Below, in pieces: positions 35,267-44,176 of a stretch of 64,000 bases of DNA; within the stretch, counting starts at the first letter, position 1; each line of letters starts with the position of its first letter. The DNA is from Lentzea nigeriaca (GTDB taxonomy: Bacteria; Actinomycetota; Actinomycetes; Mycobacteriales; Pseudonocardiaceae): NCBI RefSeq assembly GCF_016907955.1, contig NZ_JAFBCX010000009.1, positions 248,001 through 312,000 on the forward strand. Direction: 5' to 3'. The position numbers and the translations under genes are program-made. A model generated the notes under the pieces. It was not told the origin of the DNA and searched no databases. It saw only the letters and a list, made by a program, of their open reading frames with translations.

Positions 35267-35989
35267 TCACGCGGCCGCGCGAGCGACCCAGAGGCCCCAG
35301 GCGAAGCTGTCGCGCTCGACGTGCTCGGCCACGGCGCCCGCGGCCGCGAAGCACGCCGCCAGCTGCTCACGGGTGAAGAGCGACAACTGGACCTCTTCGG
35401 TGAAGTCGCGCAGTCCCGTGCCTGGGTCGGCGACGGCGTGGTGCACGACCATCTCGATGCGGTCGTCGCTGATCCGGCGCGCGTGGGACAACCGGACGAT
35501 CGCGCCGCCGTTCTCCTTGCTCATCAGGTCGCCGGCCACGTAGCCGTCGTGGAACTCGTCCGGTCCGTACCAGGGCTCGATCACCAGCACGCCGCCGGGA
35601 TCGAGGTGCTTCAGCAGACCGCGGACCAGTGCTTCGAACTCGTCGGTCGACGCCAGATGCGGGATGACCCACAGACAGACGATGGCGTCGAACGTGCGGC
35701 CCAGGTCGATCTCCGCGCGAGCGTCCACGCGCAGGGTCGCGAGCCCCGGAACACGTTGGGCGGCCAGCGCCATCATGTCCTCGGAGATGTCCGCGCCCGT
35801 CACGTCGTCGAACTCCTCGGCGAAGAACTGCGCGTGCAGGCCGGTTCCGGTGCCGAGGTCGAGCAACGACGCCGCCTCCGGCAGCCGTTCACGGATCTCT
35901 CGCACCACACCGAGCGCCTGGGTCCGATAGGCCTTGCCGCGGCTGCGCATCAGCAGGTCGTACGTCTCGACGTAGTCGTCGTTGTACAT
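35267..35989 (-). CDS. dTDP-aminosugar N-methyltransferase (2)
   Basis: A 240-residue close paralogue of the gene at 34509, sharing the MY(N/K)DDYVETYDLLM(R/Q)SRGK start and motif I LLDLGTGTG. The two lie in tandem 38 nt apart and arose by duplication. Since one DesVI-type enzyme normally does both methylations, two copies suggest either two different aminosugars or one enzyme specialised for the first and one for the second methyl. Divergence is modest, so both look functional. Confidence 0.9.
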   Translation of the reverse strand: MYNDDYVETYDLLMRSRGKAYRTQALGVVREIRERLPEAASLLDLGTGTGLHAQFFAEEFDDVTGADISEDMMALAAQRVPGLATLRVDARAEIDLGRTFDAIVCLWVIPHLASTDEFEALVRGLLKHLDPGGVLVIEPWYGPDEFHDGYVAGDLMSKENGGAIVRLSHARRISDDRIEMVVHHAVADPGTGLRDFTEEVQLSLFTREQLAACFAAAGAVAEHVERDSFAWGLWVARAAA

Positions 35990-36003
35990 GTCTCACACCG
36001 CTT

Positions 36004-37215
36004 TCAGACGACGTGGACCTCGGGCACGTACAGGATCCACTTGCCGCCGTTGGCCCGGAACTCCTTCTCCTTGGCCATGATCTCCTCGGCGTGGTTCCAC
36101 GCGAAGAGCAGCGCGTAGTCCGGATAGGACCGTGCGAACACCTCGGCGGGCTCGACCGGGATGTGCGTGCCCGGCGAGAGCCGGTGCTGCTTGGCGGGCG
36201 TCGTGTCGCACACGTACGAGACGAGCTCGGGGCCGATGCCGCAGAAATTCGTGACGGTGGCGCTCTTGGCCGTGGCACCGTAGGCGGCGACGGTCTTGCC
36301 CTCGTCCTTCAGCCTGCGCAGCAACGCGACCAGGTCGGTCCGGATGTTCGCGACGCTCACCGCGAAGCGTTCCAGCGTCGCGAGGTCCGACAGGCCCTCC
36401 TCCTCCGCGACCAGCGCGGCGACAGCGGGACTCGGTGTGCGGGCGCCGGCGCGGGCGAGGGTGTAGCGCACCTCGCCGCCGTGCACGGGCAGCCGGGTGA
36501 CGTCGACCAGCTCCAGTCCGAACCGCTCCGCCATCGCCTGCACGGACCGTGCGGTGAAGAAGAAAAAATGCTCGTCGTAGATCTGGTCGAACGACGTCTT
36601 CGCGACGATGTCACCGAGGTACGGGTCCTCGAAGACGAACACGCCGTTCGGCCCGAGCAACGCGTCGACACCACGCAGGATCGAGTCCATGTAAGGGATG
36701 TGGCACAGCGTGTTCGCGGCGTAAATCACGTCCGCGGGACCGTCCGCCTCCCGGATCTCGATCGCGGTCTCCTCCTCGAAGAACGCGTTGAGCACCCGGA
36801 TCCCCTGTGCCGCCGCGATCTTGGCCACGCCACCGGACGGCTCGACGCCGAGGTGGCGCACGCCCGCGTCCTTGACGGTGCCGAGCATGATGCCGTCGTT
36901 GCAGCCGAGCTCGACGACGAACGGGTCGGCGGAGGTCAGCTCGCGCTCCAGGAAACCGCGCGCGGTTCCGGCGAAGTGCTCGCGCATCACCGACGAACCC
37001 GAGGAGTGGTACGGATAGTCCTCGTGGAACATGCGGTCGCGCGGCACCTCCTCGACCAGCTGCACCATCGTGCACGACTCGCACACGCCGACGGCGAGCC
37101 GGTAGAAGAACTCCCCGTCGGTGTCCTGCGGCCTGAGGAAGGCGTCGGACAGCGGCTGCCTGCCGAGGTCGAGGAACTCCGTCACGGCGCTCTCGCAAAT
37201 CCGGCACTTGCTCAT
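36004..37215 (-). CDS. NDP-hexose 3-C-methyltransferase
   Basis: A 403-residue protein of the TylCIII/EryBIII-type C-methyltransferase family. The N-terminal zinc module is visible as CRICES and CESCTMVQL, the SAM motif as VVELGCNDG, and the C-terminal domain with AYGATAKSATVTNFCG and LFAWNHAEEI. The enzyme adds a methyl at C3 of a 4-keto sugar through an enolate. With the 3-aminotransferase it points to a 3-amino-3-C-methyl sugar such as vancosamine. ATG 37215 faces the aminotransferase across a 183-bp divergent promoter region. Confidence 0.92.
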   Translation of the reverse strand: MSKCRICESAVTEFLDLGRQPLSDAFLRPQDTDGEFFYRLAVGVCESCTMVQLVEEVPRDRMFHEDYPYHSSGSSVMREHFAGTARGFLERELTSADPFVVELGCNDGIMLGTVKDAGVRHLGVEPSGGVAKIAAAQGIRVLNAFFEEETAIEIREADGPADVIYAANTLCHIPYMDSILRGVDALLGPNGVFVFEDPYLGDIVAKTSFDQIYDEHFFFFTARSVQAMAERFGLELVDVTRLPVHGGEVRYTLARAGARTPSPAVAALVAEEEGLSDLATLERFAVSVANIRTDLVALLRRLKDEGKTVAAYGATAKSATVTNFCGIGPELVSYVCDTTPAKQHRLSPGTHIPVEPAEVFARSYPDYALLFAWNHAEEIMAKEKEFRANGGKWILYVPEVHVV

Positions 37216-37398
37216 CGTCGTGCTCCTTCGGGCTCCACTGAGAACTTCGCAGGTAGCAACGTGGCAGCGTGCGCTTGAACCAGGCTTGTGCCACGACCGC
37301 CCGCGCGTCTTCGACGCTCAGCGGGGACGCACCAGCTCTGGAAACCGGTGCAGCGAGGTTTGAGCGAGTCGCGATCGCGGCCCGACAGCATGAGGCGC

Positions 37399-38499
37399 AT
37401 GACCACGTATGTCTGGGACTATCTGCGGGAGTACGAGAGCGAGCGCAAAGACCTGCTCGACGCCGTCGAGACGGTCTTCGGTTCCGGGCAGCTGGTGCTC
37501 GGCGACAGCGTTCGCGGCTTCGAGCAGGAGTACGCCGCCTGGCACGGCGTGCGGCACTGCACCGGTGTCGACAACGGCACGAACGCGCTCAAGCTGGCGC
37601 TGGAAGCGCTCGGCGTGGGACCGGGCGACGAGGTGATCACCGTGTCCAACACGGCGGCGCCGACCGTGCTCGCCATCGTCGGCGCCGGTGCCACACCGGT
37701 GTTCGTCGACGTGCGCGAGTCCGACTTCCTGATGGACACCGACCAGGTCGCGGCCGCGATCACGCCGCGCACCAAGGCACTGCTGCCGGTGCACCTGTAC
37801 GGCCAGTGCGTCGACATGACGCCGTTGCAGCGGCTGGCGAGCAAGCACGGCCTGAAGATCCTGGAGGACTGCGCGCAGGCGCACGGCGCGCGCCACCACG
37901 GCGAGCTCGCCGGCACGATCGGGGACGCGGCCGCGTTCTCCTTCTACCCCACCAAGGTGCTCGGCGCGTACGGCGACGGTGGCGCCGTCATCACCGACGA
38001 CGCCCAGATCGACGCGAACATGCGCCGGCTGCGCTACTACGGCATGGACAAGGTCTACTACGTTGTGCAGACGCCCGGCCACAACAGCAGGCTGGACGAG
38101 GTGCAGGCGGAGATCCTGCGCCGCAAGCTCGTCCGGCTCGACGAGTACGTCGCGGGCAGGCAGCGCATCGCCCAGCGGTACGCCGAGACGTTGAGCGACG
38201 TCCTCGCGCTGCCGCAGGTGACTCCGGGCAACGAGCACGTCTACTACGTCTACGTCGCGCGCCACCCCGATCGCGACCGGATCATCGAAGAGCTGAAGAA
38301 GCACGACATCTCGCTCAACATCAGCTACCCGTGGCCGGTGCACACGATGACCGGGTTCGCGCATCTCGGCTGGGCCGAGGGATCGCTGCCCGTGACGGAG
38401 AAGCTCGCCAAGGAGATCTTCTCCCTGCCCATGTACCCGTCGCTGCCGACCGACGTGCAGGACAGGGTGATCGACGCGGTGCGGAAGGTGCTCGCATGA
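37399..38499 (+). CDS. dTDP-3-amino-sugar aminotransferase (EvaB-like)
   Basis: A 366-residue PLP enzyme of the DegT/DnrJ/EryC1/StrS family. The Schiff-base lysine is Lys186 in FYPTKVLGAYGDGGA. The whole sequence follows the vancosamine 3-aminotransferase pattern (MTTYVW start, DNGTNA, VSNTAAPTVLAI, SLNISYPWPVHTMTGFAHLG). It aminates the 3-keto product of the 2,3-dehydratase. ATG 37399 is preferred over ATG 37390, because homologues start at MTTYVW. It overlaps the next gene by 4 nt. Confidence 0.92.
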   Translation: MTTYVWDYLREYESERKDLLDAVETVFGSGQLVLGDSVRGFEQEYAAWHGVRHCTGVDNGTNALKLALEALGVGPGDEVITVSNTAAPTVLAIVGAGATPVFVDVRESDFLMDTDQVAAAITPRTKALLPVHLYGQCVDMTPLQRLASKHGLKILEDCAQAHGARHHGELAGTIGDAAAFSFYPTKVLGAYGDGGAVITDDAQIDANMRRLRYYGMDKVYYVVQTPGHNSRLDEVQAEILRRKLVRLDEYVAGRQRIAQRYAETLSDVLALPQVTPGNEHVYYVYVARHPDRDRIIEELKKHDISLNISYPWPVHTMTGFAHLGWAEGSLPVTEKLAKEIFSLPMYPSLPTDVQDRVIDAVRKVLA

Positions 38500-39872
38500 G
38501 TCTGTTGTGGACGGTCAGCGACGGCGTCGAGCACGCGACGCTCCAGGTGCCGCTGGACTACGCCGAGCCACACGGGGAGCAGATCAGCCTCGCCCTCACC
38601 CGGCGGCGCGCCACCGACCCGGCCCGTCGCCGCGGCGTCCTGCTGTCGGTCAACGGCGGTCCCGGCGGCGACTCCGGGCTCGGCCGCGACCTGCCGTCGG
38701 TGTTCGAGGGCACGCCGGTGCACGAGGTGTACGACCTGATCGGCTTCGACCCCCGCGGCACGGGGGCCTCCACCCGGTTGTACGCCGACGTCGTGATCCC
38801 CAAGGCACCCTTCGACTCCCGGCCGCCGGACAGCGCGTTTCCCGTGCTGGCCGAGGACATGCGCGTGCGCGAGCTCGCCTGCCGGCGCGCTGGGGGGGAC
38901 ATGCGGCCGCACGTCAGCACCCGCAACACCGCGAGGGACATGGACTCGATCCGGGTCGCGCTCGGCGAGGAGAAGATCTCCTTCGTCGGCTACGCCTACG
39001 GTTCCTACGTCGGCGCCGTGTACGGCAGCATGTTCCCGTCCGGCCTCGACCGCAGCGTCCTGGACTCGTGCGTCAATCCCGAGTGGACGTGGCACGAGCA
39101 GTTCCTCTCGCAGGGCGACGCGATCCAGCGCAACGTCGACCAGTGGGCGGCCTGGACCTCGCAGCGCGACCGGCACTTCGGCCTCGGCACGTCGGCGGCC
39201 CAGGTGCTGACGTGCGTCGAGGACACCGTCGCCAACCTGGAGAAGTACGGCATCCGCCTGCGCACCCTGTTCGACGGCGCCGTCGGCACCCAGGCAGGCG
39301 ACCGCGGCAAGTGGGAGAACCTCGCGGTCCTGGTGAAGGAACTGCGCGACACGGACGAGGACCAGGCACAGCGGCTGCTGGCCGCCCAGGGCACCTGGCG
39401 CTCGTTCGACGTGGAGGGCGAGCTGCGCGTCGCGGTGCTGGAAGCCGTCACGCTGGAACACGCGTGGCCGTCGGACATCGAGGTCTACTACGCGCAGATG
39501 CGGGAGTTCCGCAAACGCTTCCCCTACGGCTACGGCGTGTTGCGTGCACAACCGTGGGTCGGAGCGTTCCGCACGTTCGAGCTCCGCGAAGAGCCGGCCG
39601 CCATCACCCGTGACGGATACCCGGTCGGGCTGGTCGTCCAGGCCGACGGCGACGCGATGGACCACTACGCGGGCGGCGTCGCCATGGCGGACCGCCTCGG
39701 CAGCCACCTGATCACGGTCGAGGACTCCGGCGACCACGAGGTCTACGCCTTATGCGCCAACCCTCACGTGGACGCGCTGGTGAACCGCTACCTGGTTGAC
39801 GGCGAGCTGCCGGGGCGACGCACGGTAGTGCCCGGCACAACCCCTCGGCCGGACATCCCCGCCGACGCCTGA
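38496..39872 (+). CDS. TAP-like alpha/beta hydrolase with catalytic Ser replaced by Ala
   Basis: A 458-residue member of the tripeptidyl-aminopeptidase/SlpD-like alpha/beta-hydrolase group. The oxyanion region is NGGPGGDSG, and the acid and base regions ADGDAMDHYAG and SGDHEVYA are present. The nucleophile elbow, normally G-x-S-x-G, reads GYAYG: the serine position is Ala167 (codon GCC). No neighbouring Ser fits the elbow. There is no signal peptide, unlike most peptidases of the group. It cannot be a normal serine hydrolase, so a lyase, cyclase, chaperone or binding role is more likely. It is translationally coupled to the aminotransferase and ends at a bidirectional terminator. Confidence 0.8.
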   Translation: MSLLWTVSDGVEHATLQVPLDYAEPHGEQISLALTRRRATDPARRRGVLLSVNGGPGGDSGLGRDLPSVFEGTPVHEVYDLIGFDPRGTGASTRLYADVVIPKAPFDSRPPDSAFPVLAEDMRVRELACRRAGGDMRPHVSTRNTARDMDSIRVALGEEKISFVGYAYGSYVGAVYGSMFPSGLDRSVLDSCVNPEWTWHEQFLSQGDAIQRNVDQWAAWTSQRDRHFGLGTSAAQVLTCVEDTVANLEKYGIRLRTLFDGAVGTQAGDRGKWENLAVLVKELRDTDEDQAQRLLAAQGTWRSFDVEGELRVAVLEAVTLEHAWPSDIEVYYAQMREFRKRFPYGYGVLRAQPWVGAFRTFELREEPAAITRDGYPVGLVVQADGDAMDHYAGGVAMADRLGSHLITVEDSGDHEVYALCANPHVDALVNRYLVDGELPGRRTVVPGTTPRPDIPADA

Positions 39873-39884
39873 ACCCCCTCCCCC

Positions 39885-39919
39885 GCTGGGCGCCGCCTAC
39901 CCCTCAGGCGGCGCCCAGC
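39885..39919. terminator. Bidirectional hairpin terminator
   Basis: Perfect 14-bp arms GCTGGGCGCCGCCT (39885-39898) and AGGCGGCGCCCAGC (39906-39919) with a 7-nt loop lie between the convergent hydrolase (ends 39872) and UvrA-like (ends 39926) genes. Confidence 0.82.
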
Positions 39920-39925
39920 ACCCTT

Positions 39926-42178
39926 TCAGACCCGGCGGTAGCGCTTGAGGTGCTTGCCCGTCAACGAGGTGCGCGACTTGAGCAGCTGGGCGGGAGTGCC
40001 CGTGAACACGACCTCACCACCGTCGCGGCCGCCACCGGGGCCGAGATCGACGACCCAGTCGGCCTGCTGCACCACGTCGAGGTTGTGCTCGATCACGATC
40101 ACCGTGTTGCCCTTGTCCACCAGTCCGTTCAGCAGGCCCAACAGAGTGTCCACATCGGACATGTGCAGACCGGTGGTCGGCTCGTCCAGCACGTAGATCC
40201 CCGACGTCCGGTTGAGCTGGACGGCGAGCTTGATGCGCTGGCGCTCACCGCCGGACAACGTGCTGAGCGGCTGCCCGAGCGTGAGGTAGGGCAGGCCGAC
40301 GGAGACGAGCGACCGCAGCTTCGCGACGAGGTCGCGTTCGGAGAAGAACTCCAGCGCCTCCTCGGCGGGCAGCTCCAGGACGTCCGCGATCGACAGACCG
40401 CGCAACCGGTGCGCGAGCACCTCCTCCTTGAACCGCCGGCCGTCACAGGTCGCGCAGTGGGTCGTCACCGGGTCCATGTAGGCGAGCTCGGTGATGATCA
40501 CGCCGCGGCCCCTGCACTCCGGGCAGGCGCCGTCGGAGTTGAAGCTGAACAACGAGGCCGGCGCGCCGCTCGACTTGGCGAACAGCTTGCGGATCGAGTC
40601 CATCATCCCCAGGTACGTCGTGGGCGTGGACCTCGACGACGCCGTGATGGCGGACTGGTCCACGAAGATCGCGTCGGGGTAGCTGTTCATGAACACCTCG
40701 CCGATGAGCGAGCTCTTGCCGGACCCCGCGACACCGGTCACCACCGTCAGCACACCGGTCGGGATGGCGACCGAGACGTTCTTCAGGTTGTGCAGGTTCG
40801 CTCCCACCACCGGCAGCTCGCCGGTGGGTTCCCGGAACGACGACTTGACCGCGGTGGACCTGCGCAGGCCCTCGCCGGTCGGGGTCTTCGCCTCGCGCAG
40901 CCCCGCGAACGTGCCCTCGAAGACGATCCGGCCGCCGTGCACGCCCGCCCCGGGCCCGACGTCGACGACGTGGTCGGCGATCTCGATGACGTCCGGGTCG
41001 TGCTCGACCACCAGCACCGTGTTCCCCTTGTCCCGCAACGCGCGCAGCAGGTCGTTCAGCATGCCGACGTCGCGCGGGTGCAGCCCGGTGCTGGGCTCGT
41101 CGAAGATGTAGGTGAGACCGGTGAGGCTGCTGCCGAGGTGCCGCACCATCTTCAGTCGCTGGCCCTCACCGCCGGACAGCGTGCCGGTGGACCGGTCGAG
41201 GCTCAGATAGCCGAGCCCGATCTCCTCGATCCGCTCCAGCGCCGCGCGGACGGCGTCGACGAGCGAGCGCGCCGCCGGGTCGGTGATGGCGGACACGGCC
41301 TTGATCAGCTCGCTGATCTCCATGCGGGACCACTCGGCGATGTTGCGGCCGTCGATTTTCGCGGCGAGCGCGGCGGCGTTGAGCCTCGCGCCCTCGCACG
41401 CGGGACAGGTGCCCTCGGTGATGAACGGCAGCACCGACTCCCGCGTCCGCTCGCTCACCTTGCTCAGGTCGCGCTTCAGGTTGAAGCGGGCGAACCGGTC
41501 GGCGACCCCCTCGTAGGCCACCTCCTGCGAGCCCTTGGTGGTCCTGATGCGGACCGTGCCGCCGGTGCCGTGCAGCAGGGTGCGCATCTCCTGCTCGGTG
41601 TAGTCGCACAACCGCTTGCCCGGGTCGAACTTCCCGGAGTTGGCCCACCGCTGCCACTCGATGCTGCCCACACCGTGCGCCGGCAGCAGGATCGCACCCT
41701 CGTTCAGCGACTTCGACAGGTCCACGATCCGGTCCAACGCGAGCTGCGTCGTCACGCCGAGGCCGTCGCACTCGGGGCACATGCCGCGCGGGTCGTTGAA
41801 CGAGAACGAGGACACCAGGCCGTCGGACGGCTGGGCGCAGCGCGCGAACAACACGCGGATCATGGCGTAGATGTCGGTCATCGTGCCGACCGTCGAACGG
41901 GCGTTGCCGCCGACGGCGTTCTGGTCCACGATGACCGCCGTCGTCAGCCCCTCGATCTCATCGACGTGCGGGCGCTCGTAGCGCGGCAGCTGGTTGCGGA
42001 TGAACCAGGTGAACGTGCTGTTGAGCTGGCGCTGTGCCTCGATCGCGATCGTGTCGAACACGATCGAGGACTTGCCGGAGCCCGACACGCCGGTGAAGAC
42101 CGTGATCTTGCCCTGCGGGATGGTCAGCGAGACGTCCTTGAGGTTGTGCTCACGCGCGCCGAGGATGCGGATGTCCAT
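39926..42178 (-). CDS. UvrA-like excinuclease ATPase (DrrC-type drug self-resistance)
   Basis: A 750-residue UvrA-family protein, shorter than housekeeping UvrA (about 950). Both ATPase halves are present: Walker A GVSGSGKSS and GVAGSGKSS, signatures LSGGEGQRLKM and LSGGERQRIKL. Zinc Cys pairs CPECDG, CPACEG, CPECRG and CATCDG are visible. DrrC-type members protect producers of daunorubicin-like and other DNA-binding drugs, apparently by displacing drug from DNA. With the AlkZ-like glycosylase it forms a two-part DNA-level resistance. It leads a minus-strand unit separate from the epoxide hydrolase operon by 23 nt. Confidence 0.93.
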   Translation of the reverse strand: MDIRILGAREHNLKDVSLTIPQGKITVFTGVSGSGKSSIVFDTIAIEAQRQLNSTFTWFIRNQLPRYERPHVDEIEGLTTAVIVDQNAVGGNARSTVGTMTDIYAMIRVLFARCAQPSDGLVSSFSFNDPRGMCPECDGLGVTTQLALDRIVDLSKSLNEGAILLPAHGVGSIEWQRWANSGKFDPGKRLCDYTEQEMRTLLHGTGGTVRIRTTKGSQEVAYEGVADRFARFNLKRDLSKVSERTRESVLPFITEGTCPACEGARLNAAALAAKIDGRNIAEWSRMEISELIKAVSAITDPAARSLVDAVRAALERIEEIGLGYLSLDRSTGTLSGGEGQRLKMVRHLGSSLTGLTYIFDEPSTGLHPRDVGMLNDLLRALRDKGNTVLVVEHDPDVIEIADHVVDVGPGAGVHGGRIVFEGTFAGLREAKTPTGEGLRRSTAVKSSFREPTGELPVVGANLHNLKNVSVAIPTGVLTVVTGVAGSGKSSLIGEVFMNSYPDAIFVDQSAITASSRSTPTTYLGMMDSIRKLFAKSSGAPASLFSFNSDGACPECRGRGVIITELAYMDPVTTHCATCDGRRFKEEVLAHRLRGLSIADVLELPAEEALEFFSERDLVAKLRSLVSVGLPYLTLGQPLSTLSGGERQRIKLAVQLNRTSGIYVLDEPTTGLHMSDVDTLLGLLNGLVDKGNTVIVIEHNLDVVQQADWVVDLGPGGGRDGGEVVFTGTPAQLLKSRTSLTGKHLKRYRRV

Positions 42179-42201
42179 GCGGGCACGCTAGTGACACGCG
42201 C

Positions 42202-43311
42202 TCAAGCCAGGCTCGAGAAGAACGACCGCAGCTCACCCACCAGCACGTCCGGCTGCTCCAGTGCGGGGAAGTGCCCGCCGCGCTCGTGGTCGACGAACCG
42301 GCGCAGGTCGGTGAACCGCCCGGCGATCCACGGACGTGGCATTCGCCCGTCCTTGGGGAAGTTGGACACCGCGGTGGGCACGGCGACCGGCCCGAGCGCG
42401 AGCTTGTTCTGGCTCTCCCAGTAGATCCGCGCCGACGACGCGCCGGTCGCGGCGAACCAGCCGACGCTCACCGCGTCGAGCAACCGGTCGCGCGGGATGA
42501 CCTGTTCGACGGAACCGTCGTGGTCGCTCCACGCCCAGTACTTCTCGACCATCCACGCGAGCTGCGCCACCGGCGAGTCGGTGAGGCCGTAGCCGAGGGT
42601 CTGCGGGCGGGTGGTCTGGATGACCGAGTAACCGCCCTCCTGCTGCTGGAACTCCTTCATCGCCGCGAGCCCCGCATAGTCCTTTTGCGACAGTTCGACC
42701 TGCTCCTCCGGCGGCCGCGCGAACGGCATCGTCAGATGGATGCCGATCAGCTGCCCGGTGTCGGTCTCGCCCATGATCGCCGTGATGAACGAGCCCCAGT
42801 CGACGCCGTGCGCGGCGTACCGCTCGTACCCGAGCGAGGCCATCAGCGTCTGCCACGCGGCGGCGATGCGTTCCGCGGTCCAGCCGGGCCCGGAGGGCCT
42901 GTCGCTGAACCCGAAGCCGGGCAACGAGGGTGCGACGACGTGGAACGCGTCGGCGGGGTCCGGCGGGTCGACCAGCGGGCCGATGACGTCGAGGAACTCG
43001 ACGACGGAACCGGGCCAGCCGTGGCTGATCAGCAACGGCGTGGCGTCCGGGTGCGGCGACCGCACGTGCAGGTAGTGGATCCCGAGACCGTCGATCTCGG
43101 TGCGGAACTGGGGCAGGGCGTTCAGCCGTGCCTCGGTCTTGCGCCAGTCGTAGGAGGTGCGCCAGTACTCGGCGAGCTTCTGGGCGTACGCGAGCGGCAC
43201 GCCCTGGCCGCGCTCGGTCTCGGCCTCAGGCCAGCGCGTGCGCGCCAGCCGCTCATGGAGGTCCACAACGGACTCTTCCGGGATCTCGACGCGGAACGGC
43301 TCGTGCGTCAT
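42202..43311 (-). CDS. Microsomal-type epoxide hydrolase
   Basis: A 369-residue alpha/beta hydrolase with the N-terminal EHN region (FRVEIPEESVVDLHERLART) typical of microsomal-type epoxide hydrolases. The nucleophile is Asp171 in HGVDWGS, the oxyanion motif HGWPG is intact, and the general base His is in RGGHFPALEQP. It opens epoxides to diols. In this cluster it could shape a side chain or hydrolyse the reactive epoxide of the product as a further protection. It overlaps the SDR gene by 4 nt, so they are co-translated. Confidence 0.9.
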   Translation of the reverse strand: MTHEPFRVEIPEESVVDLHERLARTRWPEAETERGQGVPLAYAQKLAEYWRTSYDWRKTEARLNALPQFRTEIDGLGIHYLHVRSPHPDATPLLISHGWPGSVVEFLDVIGPLVDPPDPADAFHVVAPSLPGFGFSDRPSGPGWTAERIAAAWQTLMASLGYERYAAHGVDWGSFITAIMGETDTGQLIGIHLTMPFARPPEEQVELSQKDYAGLAAMKEFQQQEGGYSVIQTTRPQTLGYGLTDSPVAQLAWMVEKYWAWSDHDGSVEQVIPRDRLLDAVSVGWFAATGASSARIYWESQNKLALGPVAVPTAVSNFPKDGRMPRPWIAGRFTDLRRFVDHERGGHFPALEQPDVLVGELRSFFSSLA

Positions 43312-44039
43312 GACTCACCTCCGATGTCGAGTCCACCGTCGACGGTGACGACCTGGCCGGTCACCAGCGGGCTCGCGGCCAGCTGGGTGATCCACGGCGT
43401 GATGTCCTCCGGCTCGGCCACCCGGCCGAGCGGGATCTTGTGCGCGACGCCGGCGAAGAGGCCCTCCACCTGCTCGGGGCTCAACCCGTTGGCGGCATAG
43501 GCTTCCGTGCGGACGAAGCCGGGCGCGACGGCGTTGACCCTGATGCCGAGCGGCGCGAGCTCGGCAGCCCAGCTGCGGGTGAAACTGTGCACGGCGGCCT
43601 TGCTCGCCGAGTACAGCGAGCTCGACGGCCCGGGATTGTGGCCACCGCGGCTCGACACCAGCACGATCGCGGCGCCGGGTGAGCGCAGCTGCGGCAGCAG
43701 CCGGGAGGTCAGCAGCACCGGCCCGAGCACGTTGGTCTCCAGGACGTCCCGCGCGGTCGCGTGGTCCAGTGCGGCGAGCGGGGTGAAGCGGAAGATCCCC
43801 GCGTTGTGCACCAGCACGTCCACCTGGCTGCGGACGGCCTCGGCAACGGCGTCCGCCCCTGCCGCCGTGGTGACGTCGGCGGCGACGGGCACGATCGCGG
43901 GGTGCAGGGCGGCGACCTCTTCGAGTCGTTCCTTGCGACGGCCGGTGATGATCACGTTGGCAGCGCCGAGCCCGGCGAACGCGAGCGCTGTGGCGCGCCC
44001 GATCCCGGTGCCCGCGCCGGTCACGACGACGGTCTCCAT
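43308..44039 (-). CDS. Short-chain dehydrogenase/reductase (classical SDR)
   Basis: A 243-residue classical SDR: cofactor loop TGAGTGIG, NAG motif HNAG, catalytic Ser in LVSSRGG and YSASK Tyr-Lys pair, C-terminal VDGGLDIGG. It is coupled to the epoxide hydrolase. The pair could convert an epoxide to a diol and then to a ketone, or act separately. Not an ActIII-type ketoreductase; it lacks the GLGNY end. Confidence 0.85.
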   Translation of the reverse strand: METVVVTGAGTGIGRATALAFAGLGAANVIITGRRKERLEEVAALHPAIVPVAADVTTAAGADAVAEAVRSQVDVLVHNAGIFRFTPLAALDHATARDVLETNVLGPVLLTSRLLPQLRSPGAAIVLVSSRGGHNPGPSSSLYSASKAAVHSFTRSWAAELAPLGIRVNAVAPGFVRTEAYAANGLSPEQVEGLFAGVAHKIPLGRVAEPEDITPWITQLAASPLVTGQVVTVDGGLDIGGES

Positions 44040-44176
44040 GCGAGGCAACCTTCCAGCGGCCGCTCGACATCGGCTCGAATCCGCCGCCGGACCACCACGA
44101 CCAGTCAGTCTCCAGTGCTGCCCAACCCCTCGACAACATGCTGGCCCCACGAGCAAAGCTGCTGAGGAGAAAGCAC

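Noticed and set aside
39926..42178. UvrA-like gene as the housekeeping nucleotide excision protein
   Set aside because: At 750 residues it is about 200 shorter than UvrA, and it sits among sugar and tailoring genes, as DrrC-type resistance proteins do.
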